NCBI GenBank assembly: GCA_002492415.1
Contig: DKYK01000030.1
Span: 37,436 to 101,435 of the forward strand
Direction: 5' to 3'
DNA length: 64,000 bases
DNA from: Christensenella sp. UBA7102
GTDB taxonomy: Bacteria; Bacillota; Clostridia; Christensenellales; UBA1750
Of the stretch, positions 8,243 to 15,988 are shown piece after piece. The position numbers were made by a program, and so were the translations under genes. The notes below the pieces were generated by a model that saw nothing but the letters and a program-made list of their open reading frames with translations, was not told where the DNA came from and made no database searches. Each line of letters opens with the position of its first letter. Positions within the stretch are counted from its first letter, which is position 1.

Positions 8243-9043
8243 ATGAAGAAGCTGATTCCAGATTTGCAGCACAGCGTCAGCCAGGCGCCCGAACACCAGC
8301 ACAGCCATCTTTCCTGCGAGATGGTGTACGTAAAGCGCGGCAAAGCGCGCTTTACCATCGGCGGGGTGGATTACACCGCGGGGCCGGGCTGTCTGCTGTT
8401 CATCTCTTCTTTGGAAGAGCACCGGGTGCGCGTGCTGTCCGAGCCATATGAACGATATTTCGCGATTCTTTCTCTGCCTGAGCTGACGCGCGCCTTTCCA
8501 CACTCGCCCCTGACCCTGGTGTTCACGAGCCGGCCGCGAGGCTTTGTACACTGTGTGTCCCTGCGTGGCAGCCGCGCCGATGCTGACGCGATCTTTGCCT
8601 CGCTACATCGCGAGTACCTGTCCGACCTGCCCTGCGCGCGGGAGATGGCCGAGGCGGAGCTCAAGCGCCTGCTGGTGCTGACGCGCCGCGCCTGCCCGGA
8701 GAATTTTGCGGCCTGCCCGGGCCCTGTGGCGGGGCGCGTGCGGGAGGCGCAGGAGTATATCGATCGCAATTTTACACAGGAGCTATCGGTGGCGCAAGTC
8801 GCATCCAGGTTCTTCGTCAGCCCAAGCCATTTGACGCACAGCTTTCACGAGCAGGTAGGATACAGTCCCAAGCAATACATCAAGCTGCTGCGCCTGTCTT
8901 ATGCGCGCGAGCTGATGGAGACCACCGATTTGCCCGTGACGGATGTGGCGGTCAAATGCGGCTTTGCCGATGTCAACAACTTCATCCGCGCCTTCCGTCA
9001 GACCTATTCCGTGCCGCCGGGCAAGTGGCGCCGGGCGACTTAG
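8243..9043 (+). CDS. AraC-family transcription regulator with cupin sensor
   Basis: This 266-residue protein has an N-terminal cupin-like ligand domain (EHQHSHLSCEMVYVKRGKA, then a barrel) and a C-terminal double helix-turn-helix. The second helix-turn-helix has the usual signature DVAVKCGFADVNNFIRAFR. It is most likely the local regulator of the divergent redox genes. The ATGCGAAA direct repeat at 7078-7096 is a plausible target. The link is inferred from position. Confidence 0.88.
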   Translation: MKKLIPDLQHSVSQAPEHQHSHLSCEMVYVKRGKARFTIGGVDYTAGPGCLLFISSLEEHRVRVLSEPYERYFAILSLPELTRAFPHSPLTLVFTSRPRGFVHCVSLRGSRADADAIFASLHREYLSDLPCAREMAEAELKRLLVLTRRACPENFAACPGPVAGRVREAQEYIDRNFTQELSVAQVASRFFVSPSHLTHSFHEQVGYSPKQYIKLLRLSYARELMETTDLPVTDVAVKCGFADVNNFIRAFRQTYSVPPGKWRRAT

Positions 9044-9055
9044 CGCTCCAGAGTG

Positions 9056-9083
9056 CGGAGAGATTTCTCGCTCCGCTCGAAAT
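9056..9083. repeat. Single copy of a 27-base intergenic repeat
   Basis: The core GAGAGATTTCTCGCTCCG-CTCGAAAT lies just after the AraC stop. It matches the arms of the inverted-repeat element at 61241-61375, with only a few differences. Only one arm is present here. Confidence 0.7.
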
Positions 9084-9133
9084 TTCCCCGTTCGTTTCCG
9101 CCAGCACGACATCAAAAAGGAGGTTCTATCGAA

Positions 9134-9919
9134 ATGAACACACCGCTTCACGACCTGCATATCCACACCAACCTTTCGCTCTGTTCTTCCGACCCGGAGC
9201 AAACAGTGGAAAACATCGCTTCCTGGGCCGCTGCGCATGGCGTGGGAACCATCGGCATCTCCAACCACGTCTGGGATTGCGACGTCCCTGCGGGCAGTGA
9301 ATTCTACGCCGGACAGCCATTTTCCCACATTTTGCGCATCCGTGAGCAGATTCCCGCCGATCTGCACGGCGTTCGCCTGCTCATCGGCGCGGAAACGGAA
9401 TTTGCCGGCGGAAAAATCATGCTCTCGCAGGCCTGCAGGGATCAGCTGGATTACCTGCTGGTGCCGCATTCCCATATCCACATGGTGGGCCTGGTGCTGC
9501 CTGCAGACCGCGTTACTGACGAACAGGTCGCCGATTACCTTGTGACCAGTTTCTGCGACCTGGTGAAAAAGGACTGCGCTACCATCGTCGCGCACCCCTT
9601 TAGCCCCGTCGGCCGCACGCCCGTGCAGACCAAGGGCATACTCGACTGCATCTCCGACGAACAGTTCGCCGCGTGCTTTGCGCTCGCCGCACAGCACGGC
9701 GCAGCCATCGAGATCAACGGCTCCGCCTTTGAGCGCGAATGGAACGATCCCCAGCTCATGGCCAACCACGAGCGCATGTTCTCCATCGCGCGGGACTGCG
9801 GCTGTATCTTTACACTGGGCAGCGACGCGCATGCCCTGCAGGAGCTGGGATTTGTTGAACTGGCCATGCAACTGGCGCGGCGCCTGTCCATCCCTGACGA
9901 CCGCTTTGCACGCCTGTAA
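9134..9919 (+). CDS. PHP-domain phosphoesterase (histidinol-phosphatase-like)
   Basis: This 261-residue TIM-barrel metalloenzyme of the polymerase-and-histidinol-phosphatase family carries the first motif HDLHIHTNLSLCSSD, GTIGISNHVW, VAHPFSP and the C-terminal metal motif LGSDAHALQELG. The metal-binding His and Asp residues are intact, so it should be an active phosphatase or phosphodiesterase. The substrate is not evident and no his biosynthesis genes are nearby. AGGAGG before the ATG supports the start. The flavoprotein gene begins 10 bases downstream. Confidence 0.85.
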   Translation: MNTPLHDLHIHTNLSLCSSDPEQTVENIASWAAAHGVGTIGISNHVWDCDVPAGSEFYAGQPFSHILRIREQIPADLHGVRLLIGAETEFAGGKIMLSQACRDQLDYLLVPHSHIHMVGLVLPADRVTDEQVADYLVTSFCDLVKKDCATIVAHPFSPVGRTPVQTKGILDCISDEQFAACFALAAQHGAAIEINGSAFEREWNDPQLMANHERMFSIARDCGCIFTLGSDAHALQELGFVELAMQLARRLSIPDDRFARL

Positions 9920-9929
9920 GGGGGACGCC

Positions 9930-11756
9930 ATGAAGGAAGTTACCGCCCGCGTGCTGGTCATCGGCACGGGCTGCGCGGGCTATGCCGCGGCGGAGAACCT
10001 GTCCCGCCTGGGAGTGCCGGACGTGCTGCTTCTCAGTGCGGGCATCCACCGCGGCACCTCACGAAACACGGGCAGCGACAAGCAGACTTACTACAAGCTC
10101 TCGCTCTGTTCCGACCGCAGGGACAGCGTGTACGACATGGCGCAGGATCTGTTTTCCGGCGGCTGTGTCGATGGCGATACTGCGCTGTGCGAGGCCGCAG
10201 GCAGCGCCCGCGCCTTTCTGCGGCTCAACGACCTGGGGGTGCCCTTTCCCACCAATCGCTTTGGCGAGTTCGTGGGCTATCGCACCGATCACGATTCCCG
10301 CATGCGCGCCACCTCCGCCGGCCCCCTCACCTCCAAGCTGATGACCGAGGCGCTTCAACGTGCCGTCGAGCGCGCTGGCGTGCCCACGCTGGCCCCGATG
10401 CAGGCCGTGCGGCTCGTCGTGCGGGAGAACCGCATCCACGGCGTGCTCGCGCTGGACACCTCGCGTCTGCAGGATGACTATGGCCTGACGCTCATCCGCA
10501 CGCCGTTTGTTGTGCTGTGCACGGGCGGCCCTGCGCTGGCTTATGACAGCGTCGTTTACCCGGAGAGTCAGTCGGGTGGAACGGGCATGGCGCTGGCTGC
10601 GGGTGCGGAGGCCTGCAATCTCAATCAATGGCAGTACGGATTGGCTAGCACCTCCTTCCGTTGGAATCTGTCGGGCAGCTATCAGCAGGTGCTGCCGCGC
10701 TACGTCTCCATCGATGAGCATGGCGTCGGGCACGAATTTCTGCCGGATGCGCTGGGCGGCGCCGCGGAAGCGCTCAACATGACCTTTCTCAAGGGCTATC
10801 AGTGGCCCTTTGACAGCCAAAAGGCCGTGGAGGGCTCCTCCCGCGTGGATCTTGCGGTGCACGCCGAGCGTTTGAAGGGCCGCCGCGTGTACCTGGACTA
10901 TGCGCATGACCCCGCTGGGCTGGACGCAGGGTTCACTCTGCTCGGCAGCGAGGCGCGGGAGTACCTGGCGCGCTCGGGATGCCTGGTTCCGACGCCCATC
11001 GAGCGCTTGCGCCGCATGAACCCGCAGTCCGTGCAGCTCTACCGCAGCCATGGCATCGATTTGGCTGATCAGCTGCTGCCCATCGCCGTGTGCGCGCAGC
11101 ATTGTAACGGCGGCCTTGCGGTAGATGCAAACTGGCGCACCAGTATCGAGGGCCTCTATTGCGCGGGCGAGGCGGCGGGCACGTTTGGCATTGCGCGCCC
11201 GGGGGGTTCTGCGCTCAATTCTACACAGGTGGGCGCACAGCGCGCCGCCGAACACATCGCCTATGCCGCGCAGTTCAGCCCGGTGGACGAGGCTGCCTGT
11301 CGAGAGGCTGTGCAGATGCTGCGGCAGGATATTGCGTCCCTGCTCGCAGGAAAAGGCCCGCATCACCTGACCGTGCGCCGTGATATGCAGGCGCTCATGA
11401 CGCGCTGCGCCGCGTTTTCCCGTGATATTCAGCAGATGCAGCGCATGGCGGAGGCGCTTGCGCAGTTACCCGCACTGTCCGCACAGGGGGTGGGTGACCT
11501 GCCCGCCGCTTTCGACACGCTGGATGTGCTCGCTGTGCAGCGCGCGATGCTGTCGGCAATGCTGCTGTCGGCCCGCACCTCCGGCAGCTTGGGCTCCGCG
11601 CTCGTTCCCGATGCTCCTGCGGGCGACCCCATGCGCGGCCATACGCTTCATACCCGTGGCAGCGACAGCGCCTATCTCCCGGTCCGCCCCCTGCCCCGCA
11701 CCGACGATTGGTTTGAGACGGTCTGGCAGCAGTTCAACGAGCGCCACGGCATCTAG
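9930..11756 (+). CDS. FAD-dependent oxidoreductase, fumarate reductase flavoprotein-like
   Basis: This 608-residue protein opens with a Rossmann FAD motif (VIGTGCAGYAAAENLSRLG) and has RNTGSDKQTYYK, an FAD-domain LCTGGPALAYDS segment and a closing GLYCAGEAAGTFG...GGSALNSTQVGA block. The order matches the succinate dehydrogenase/fumarate reductase flavoprotein superfamily, but the C-terminal third is divergent. It could oxidise or reduce a C-C or C-N bond in the pathway of this locus. No membrane anchor or Fe-S subunit lies beside it, so it is probably soluble. ATG 9930 follows GGGGGA. Confidence 0.82.
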   Translation: MKEVTARVLVIGTGCAGYAAAENLSRLGVPDVLLLSAGIHRGTSRNTGSDKQTYYKLSLCSDRRDSVYDMAQDLFSGGCVDGDTALCEAAGSARAFLRLNDLGVPFPTNRFGEFVGYRTDHDSRMRATSAGPLTSKLMTEALQRAVERAGVPTLAPMQAVRLVVRENRIHGVLALDTSRLQDDYGLTLIRTPFVVLCTGGPALAYDSVVYPESQSGGTGMALAAGAEACNLNQWQYGLASTSFRWNLSGSYQQVLPRYVSIDEHGVGHEFLPDALGGAAEALNMTFLKGYQWPFDSQKAVEGSSRVDLAVHAERLKGRRVYLDYAHDPAGLDAGFTLLGSEAREYLARSGCLVPTPIERLRRMNPQSVQLYRSHGIDLADQLLPIAVCAQHCNGGLAVDANWRTSIEGLYCAGEAAGTFGIARPGGSALNSTQVGAQRAAEHIAYAAQFSPVDEAACREAVQMLRQDIASLLAGKGPHHLTVRRDMQALMTRCAAFSRDIQQMQRMAEALAQLPALSAQGVGDLPAAFDTLDVLAVQRAMLSAMLLSARTSGSLGSALVPDAPAGDPMRGHTLHTRGSDSAYLPVRPLPRTDDWFETVWQQFNERHGI

Positions 11757-11774
11757 AGCTGCTTCTGCCCAGTG

Positions 11775-11811
11775 CAATGCCCCGGAAAAGCCAAACTTTT
11801 CCGGGACATTG
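11775..11811. terminator. Bidirectional terminator
   Basis: CAATG-CCCGGAAAAG, loop CCAAA, CTTTTCCGGG-CATTG forms a stem of about 15 pairs. It is followed by TTTATT on the plus strand and lies between convergent genes. Confidence 0.8.
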
Positions 11812-11812
11812 T

Positions 11813-12373
11813 TTATTCTGCGCGCAGTGCGCGCCGGTAAACGCCGTGATCGCGGGTGAGCAGTTTTTCGGCCACCAGGTCGCGCCGCAGCGTGCAGAAA
11901 TCGTCGTAATAGTCCGCGAGCAGCAGATTGACCTCGCGCTCGGCGTAGTCGCGGTCCGGCTCAAAGGCCTTGACCACCTCCTCCAGTATGATGCGCTCCT
12001 TTTTGCGCTGTACGGGGATGGACTTCAGCTTTCCATATTCGAAGAATGCGTCCAACACCTTCTGTCGGTAGGCCGCGTCGCGTGCCGCCTGCTGCTCGGC
12101 ATCCTCGGATTGCGCCGTCAGAATGTCCAGCATGGATAAATCGAATACCTCGCGCTGCAGCGAGTACATCATGTAGTACTGGCTCTTTTCACAGCGCACT
12201 GCGCCCGACTCCAGCAGCTTTTTCAGGTGAAAAGACACCGTGGGCGGCGTCAGATCCAGCCGTCCAGCCAGCTGCTCGACGTACATATCCTCCCGCGCCA
12301 GCGACTTGAGTATCTGCAACCGCGAGCGGTCGGCCAGACACTTGAACAGCCGCAGCGCCTCGTCCTCCGTCAT
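11813..12373 (-). CDS. ArsR-type regulator with C-terminal DUF2087
   Basis: This is a protein of about 186 residues. The N-terminal 80 residues are an ArsR/winged-helix domain (LFKCLADRSRLQILKSLA, then LTPPTVSFHLKKLLESGAV). The C-terminal part matches DUF2087, with FFEYGKLKSIPVQRKKERI and EREVNLLLADYYDDFCTLRR. The ArsR family metal cysteines are absent, so it probably senses something else. ATG 12373 is chosen because it follows a G-rich site; it shares ATGA (12370-12373) with the upstream gene, giving translational coupling. Confidence 0.85.
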   Translation of the reverse strand: MTEDEALRLFKCLADRSRLQILKSLAREDMYVEQLAGRLDLTPPTVSFHLKKLLESGAVRCEKSQYYMMYSLQREVFDLSMLDILTAQSEDAEQQAARDAAYRQKVLDAFFEYGKLKSIPVQRKKERIILEEVVKAFEPDRDYAEREVNLLLADYYDDFCTLRRDLVAEKLLTRDHGVYRRALRAE

Positions 12374-12753
12374 GCTTTCGCCCCCCATAATTCCTCTGCT
12401 TGCGCGCGGATGTCCCGTACTGCCTGCAGCTTGATATGCTCGATGTGTGCCCGTTGTGCGTCTGCGTGCGCCTCAGCTTGCTGCAACGCCTGTTCCCAGC
12501 CGCGCGGGATACTCTCCAAGCGCCCAAAAAAGAAGCGCTTTAGCGCATCTTCGTCTTGCTCGTGGTCGCGCGCCACGCCCAGCACGGTCTTGAAAATGTC
12601 GAACACGTTGCCGCGGATACGTGCGAATATCGCCTCATCCCCGCGCTGTGCTGCACGCAGTGCTTCTTCCTGCGCCCTGCAATCCTTCAGGTTTTCGTCA
12701 AAGTAACGCATCATGCTCCGGAGTTTGTCGTCGTTCATCATGGTAATCCTCAT
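12370..12753 (-). CDS. Small uncharacterised protein, partner of the ArsR regulator
   Basis: This protein of about 127 residues is highly charged and alpha-helical, with no cysteine and no signal peptide. I do not recognise the family. Possible starts are 12753 (MRITMMND) and 12741 (MMND), the second with AGGA 5 bases upstream. The stop overlaps the regulator start by 4 bases and a strong promoter lies just upstream, so the two genes are clearly expressed together. A role in the same response is likely but its nature is unknown. Confidence 0.7.
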   Translation of the reverse strand: MRITMMNDDKLRSMMRYFDENLKDCRAQEEALRAAQRGDEAIFARIRGNVFDIFKTVLGVARDHEQDEDALKRFFFGRLESIPRGWEQALQQAEAHADAQRAHIEHIKLQAVRDIRAQAEELWGAKA

Positions 12754-12778
12754 GCTCTCTTTCCGCTCACCCAATCTG

Positions 12779-12807
12779 ATTATATAATAATCGAAATGAA
12801 ATGTCAA
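12779..12807 (-). promoter_or_regulatory. Consensus sigma-A promoter for the ArsR operon
   Basis: On the minus strand TTGACA (12807-12802) and TATAAT (12784-12779) are exactly 17 bases apart. Both hexamers are perfect consensus, so an active repressor would be expected to control it. Confidence 0.88.
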
Positions 12808-12850
12808 TATGTGATTAGAAGATCGCATGCAAACCGCGTGGCGTATATCG

Positions 12851-12896
12851 AAAAAGAGCCGCCGCTTTCCCAATGCTTCAGGGAAAAGCGGCGGCC
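12851..12896 (-). terminator. Terminator of the YfcC transporter gene
   Basis: GCCGCCGCTTTTCCC pairs with GGGAAAGCGGCGGC on the minus strand and is followed by TCTTTTT. It is a strong intrinsic terminator for the transcript from 14400. Confidence 0.88.
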
Positions 12897-12939
12897 TATT
12901 GATGCGGAAAGAGGGCAGGTGCTGCAGCGGCGCACCGTG

Positions 12940-14400
12940 CTATGCATAGCCCACGGCAACGGCAAAAATCAGAAGCAGAGCCGTCAAGATCAGCACGGCT
13001 AGCTGCAGTTTCCACGTCCAGCGGAACCATTTTGTGTAGGGAATATCCATCATGCCAAGCACGATGAGCAGCATCGCGTTGGTGGGGAAAAACACATTGG
13101 TGAAGCCGTCTCCGAAGCAGAAGGCCAGCACCACGCTCTGCCGCGTCAGCCCGATCAGGTCGGCCAGCGGCACGATCAGCGGCATGATCAGAAAGGCCTT
13201 GGAGGCTGCACTGGAGACAAAGAACTGGAAAACCAGGACGATTGCGTACAGGATGAGGATTGCAGCAAAGGGCGTCATGCCCTGCAGGAGCGTGTGCGCG
13301 CCATGCAGCAGCGTGTCCAGTATACCACCCTGCTCAATGATGTGCCGCACCGACATGGACAGCAGAATCAGTACCGCGCCAGGCGCCATGCTCAACAATC
13401 CCGAACCGAAATCCTTCCAGATTCCTTTGGGATTGTATTGCGATACAACGCCCGCAATCAGCGCGCCGCAGGGCAGCGCAAGGGCCATCACCACCATGGT
13501 GTAGTCCGAAAGGCCGGGGATCGTCAGCGCCAGCAGCACATAACAAAATACGCATCCCAGCGCGGCCAGGAATACGGCAGCGGCCTTTTTCACCGCGCGA
13601 TTGGCCAGAATCTCATCGTCATCGGAGGGGGGCAGCGTTTTGCGGCGCGCCTCATCCTGCGCAAACGTGTAGGAAAGACGCGGGTTTTTCTCTACCTTTT
13701 TGGCGTGCCGCACCAGAAACAGGCACAGCAGAGCGTAGATGAACGCGAACACGATCAGCCGCAGCCACAGGCCGGAGAACAGCGGAACGCCCGCCAGCTT
13801 TTGCGCGACGGCCACGGTAAAGGGATTGAACGTGCCTGCAGCAAAGCCGAACCCCACTGAAAGAAGGCTCATTCCGATTCCCGTGAGCGTGTCCCACCCC
13901 AGCGCCAGCGACAGCAGCACCAGCAGCGGGACCAGCGGCACCGTTTCTTCCAGCAGGCCCATCGTGGAGCCCAGCGCCATGCACAGCAGAGAAATCAGGC
14001 ACAGCAGCAAGTATTTTTTACCTCCGAAGCGGTGGATGGTGGCAGCGATGAGGTAGCGGAATACACCCGCACGATCCAGCACCGAAAACGCGCCGCCCAC
14101 CAGCAGGATGAATACGATGATGACGATGGCGGTCAGCGCCTGTGCATCGCCCAACATTTCAATGGGTGCGGTAAACCAACGCCAAACGGGCAGGCGACCG
14201 GCGCCGGGCGTCAGTGCATAAGACCCCTCTACCACCACTTCGTTGCCGGCAGCGTCGAGTATGCGCTCATACTGGCCCTGCGGCAATACGCGGGTGAGTA
14301 CGCCCGCCAGCACCATCAGCGTCAGCAGGATGGCGACCGTCGAGAGGAAAGAACGGGTGCTTACGTGTAGACTGCCCCGATCGGATTTACTGTTCTGCAT
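12940..14400 (-). CDS. YfcC-family membrane transporter
   Basis: This 486-residue protein has about 12 membrane segments and a large periplasmic-type loop after helix 1 (LTRVLPQGQYERIL...EGSY). That loop is typical of the YfcC/DcuC-like ion transporter superfamily. It also shows GSTMGLLEETVPLVPLLV and FFVSSAASKAFLIMPLIVPLADLIG, a conserved pair of hairpins. Family members carry C4-dicarboxylates, basic amino acids or peptides. The substrate cannot be set here. The LacI-family gene ends 22 bases upstream on the same strand. Confidence 0.85.
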   Translation of the reverse strand: MQNSKSDRGSLHVSTRSFLSTVAILLTLMVLAGVLTRVLPQGQYERILDAAGNEVVVEGSYALTPGAGRLPVWRWFTAPIEMLGDAQALTAIVIIVFILLVGGAFSVLDRAGVFRYLIAATIHRFGGKKYLLLCLISLLCMALGSTMGLLEETVPLVPLLVLLSLALGWDTLTGIGMSLLSVGFGFAAGTFNPFTVAVAQKLAGVPLFSGLWLRLIVFAFIYALLCLFLVRHAKKVEKNPRLSYTFAQDEARRKTLPPSDDDEILANRAVKKAAAVFLAALGCVFCYVLLALTIPGLSDYTMVVMALALPCGALIAGVVSQYNPKGIWKDFGSGLLSMAPGAVLILLSMSVRHIIEQGGILDTLLHGAHTLLQGMTPFAAILILYAIVLVFQFFVSSAASKAFLIMPLIVPLADLIGLTRQSVVLAFCFGDGFTNVFFPTNAMLLIVLGMMDIPYTKWFRWTWKLQLAVLILTALLLIFAVAVGYA

Positions 14401-14422
14401 GGGATACGCCCTCCTGATTCAG

Positions 14423-15457
14423 CTAATTTGCGGGAGATTCAATGCGGCGCACACTGCTGCGCTCCACCAGCCATACATCCTGCTGGATGCACTCAGCAGG
14501 GGCAGTTTTATCGCAAATGTGGCGCACCAGTATGTCCACGGCGGCGCGAGCCTTTCCTGCGATGTCCTGTCCTAGCGTGGTCAGCGGCGGCTGCGTCATG
14601 CCGGCCAGCGGCAGGTCGTCAAATCCCATCACGGAGACGTCCTGCGGCACGCTGCGTCCTTGCCGCCGCAGCACATGGATGATCTGCGCTGCAATGCGAT
14701 CCGCCGTGCAAAAGAGAGCGGTGGGTGCGGCAGGATGGTCGAGCAGTGCGCGCAGCATCGCCTCCTGATGCTCCGGCTCGGGAAGGGTCAGCACGTTTTC
14801 AGGAGAAAGGGACAGGCTGCGGCGCGCCAGCTCCTCGGAAAACCCCTGCAAGCGCAGCTGGTCCACGCCGCTCTCTTCCACGCTGTTGCCGATGAAGGCC
14901 AGCCGTACATGTCCCATGTCCGTCAGATACTGCGCTGCAATGCGCCCGCCCGTCAGGTCGTCCACGCAGACGTAGTTCATGTCGGGTATGGGAAAGTAGG
15001 TATCGGTGAGCACTGCGGGCACGGAAGAGAGCCCCTTGATATACTGTAAATTGCGGTCGAACGCGCCGCACAGCACGGCGCCGGCCACATTCCAGCCCAG
15101 CAGGTCGCGCTCCACGTCGCGGTAATCGTCGGTAAAGCGCAGCAGCGGGAAGTATCCCTGGCGCTGAAGCTCGATGGTCACATCGCCGATGAACTCGGCC
15201 ATGTAAGGATTGCGAAACATGTTCTCGCCCTCGTGCCCCTGGGCGATGATGGCCACGATGTGGCTCTCTCGCTGTGCGAGCGAGCGGGCGGCCTGGTTGG
15301 GCACATAGCCGCTGCGGCGGATGATTTCCTCTATGCGTTCGATGGTAGCGGCCGAGACTCGCCCCGCATTGCCGTTGATGACGTTGGAGACGGTGGTCAT
15401 GCTCACGCCCGCCTCGCGCGCGATCTCTTTGAGTGTTACCAAGTTCACATCCCTCAT
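14423..15457 (-). CDS. LacI-family transcription repressor
   Basis: This is a 344-residue protein. The N-terminal helix-turn-helix reads TLKEIAREAGVSMTTVSNVIN, followed by a hinge and a periplasmic-binding-protein-like sensor domain ending in the usual SVMGFDDLPLAGMTQPPLTT block. ATG 15457 is the most likely start; a GTG 9 bases on is an alternative. The likely target is the palindrome GTTTAACGCTAAAC at 15938-15951 in front of the GH31 gene, which fits LacI-family operators with a central CG. It may also control the transporter gene next to it. Confidence 0.9.
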   Translation of the reverse strand: MRDVNLVTLKEIAREAGVSMTTVSNVINGNAGRVSAATIERIEEIIRRSGYVPNQAARSLAQRESHIVAIIAQGHEGENMFRNPYMAEFIGDVTIELQRQGYFPLLRFTDDYRDVERDLLGWNVAGAVLCGAFDRNLQYIKGLSSVPAVLTDTYFPIPDMNYVCVDDLTGGRIAAQYLTDMGHVRLAFIGNSVEESGVDQLRLQGFSEELARRSLSLSPENVLTLPEPEHQEAMLRALLDHPAAPTALFCTADRIAAQIIHVLRRQGRSVPQDVSVMGFDDLPLAGMTQPPLTTLGQDIAGKARAAVDILVRHICDKTAPAECIQQDVWLVERSSVRRIESPAN

Positions 15458-15522
15458 CTTTTTGCCTGTGTTTTTTACTATATCATATCCTTTGAAATGG
15501 CGCAAGGATGGAAAAAGCGCGG

Positions 15523-15852
15523 CTACTTTGCCCCCGTGAGCACGCAAACGTGTGCGTGGCGCAGCATGTCGGCGAACAGCGCGTCGGGCAGGGCATCCGG
15601 ATAAACGGTGATGAAATAGGGCGCCTGCACGGGCGGACAGTGGAATCCACGCCTCACCGCGCCGGGAAACTGTGCGCGCCACACCTCGCCCATCAGGCGC
15701 GTACAGCGCAGCGTCACCTTATCCGGGTACACCTGGGCAAAGATGCGGCTCTTCGGCCCTGCCTTGTAGCAGACGGGCAGCGGCCCAAAGGGGAAGCACT
15801 CTCATGCGCCTTCCAGCTGCGCACAGGCCGCGAGATACTGCTGCATATCCAT
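15523..15852 (-). pseudogene. YjbR/MmcQ-family gene interrupted by an in-frame TGA
   Basis: From ATG 15852, with GGGAGG 7 bases upstream, the frame reads 16 residues (ending QLEGA), then TGA at 15802-15804. The same frame then reads ECFPFGPLPVCYKAG through to TAG at 15523. Together it is a full-length DUF419 protein of about 109 positions; the family motif G-A-T-E-x-F-P-F-G-P falls exactly across the TGA. No frameshift is needed. It is either a recent nonsense mutation, an assembly error or a recoded UGA. TGA is a normal stop in neighbouring genes. YjbR/MmcQ proteins are small cytoplasmic DNA-binding-like proteins of poorly known role. Confidence 0.85.
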
Positions 15853-15900
15853 TTCATTTCCTCCCTTATAGCTATTATAGCATATCTTTCGACAGATGTA

Positions 15901-15929
15901 TTGACAATTGGAAGAATGTGCGATATGAT
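15901..15929 (+). promoter_or_regulatory. Sigma-A promoter of the GH31 operon
   Basis: TTGACA at 15901-15906, 17 bases, TATGAT at 15924-15929. Transcription would start near 15936, at the edge of the LacI-type operator. Confidence 0.85.
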
Positions 15930-15937
15930 GAACTAAA

Positions 15938-15951
15938 GTTTAACGCTAAAC
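15938..15951 (+). promoter_or_regulatory. LacI-type operator
   Basis: GTTTAACGCTAAAC is an inverted repeat (GTTTA/TAAAC) around a central CG, as in LacI/GalR-family operators. It lies immediately downstream of the -10 box, where a repressor would block initiation. The LacI-family gene ending at 14423 is the obvious candidate. Confidence 0.75.
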
Positions 15952-15988
15952 GTAATGAAGCTTCATGAGATAAAGGAGCGAAAAGAGC

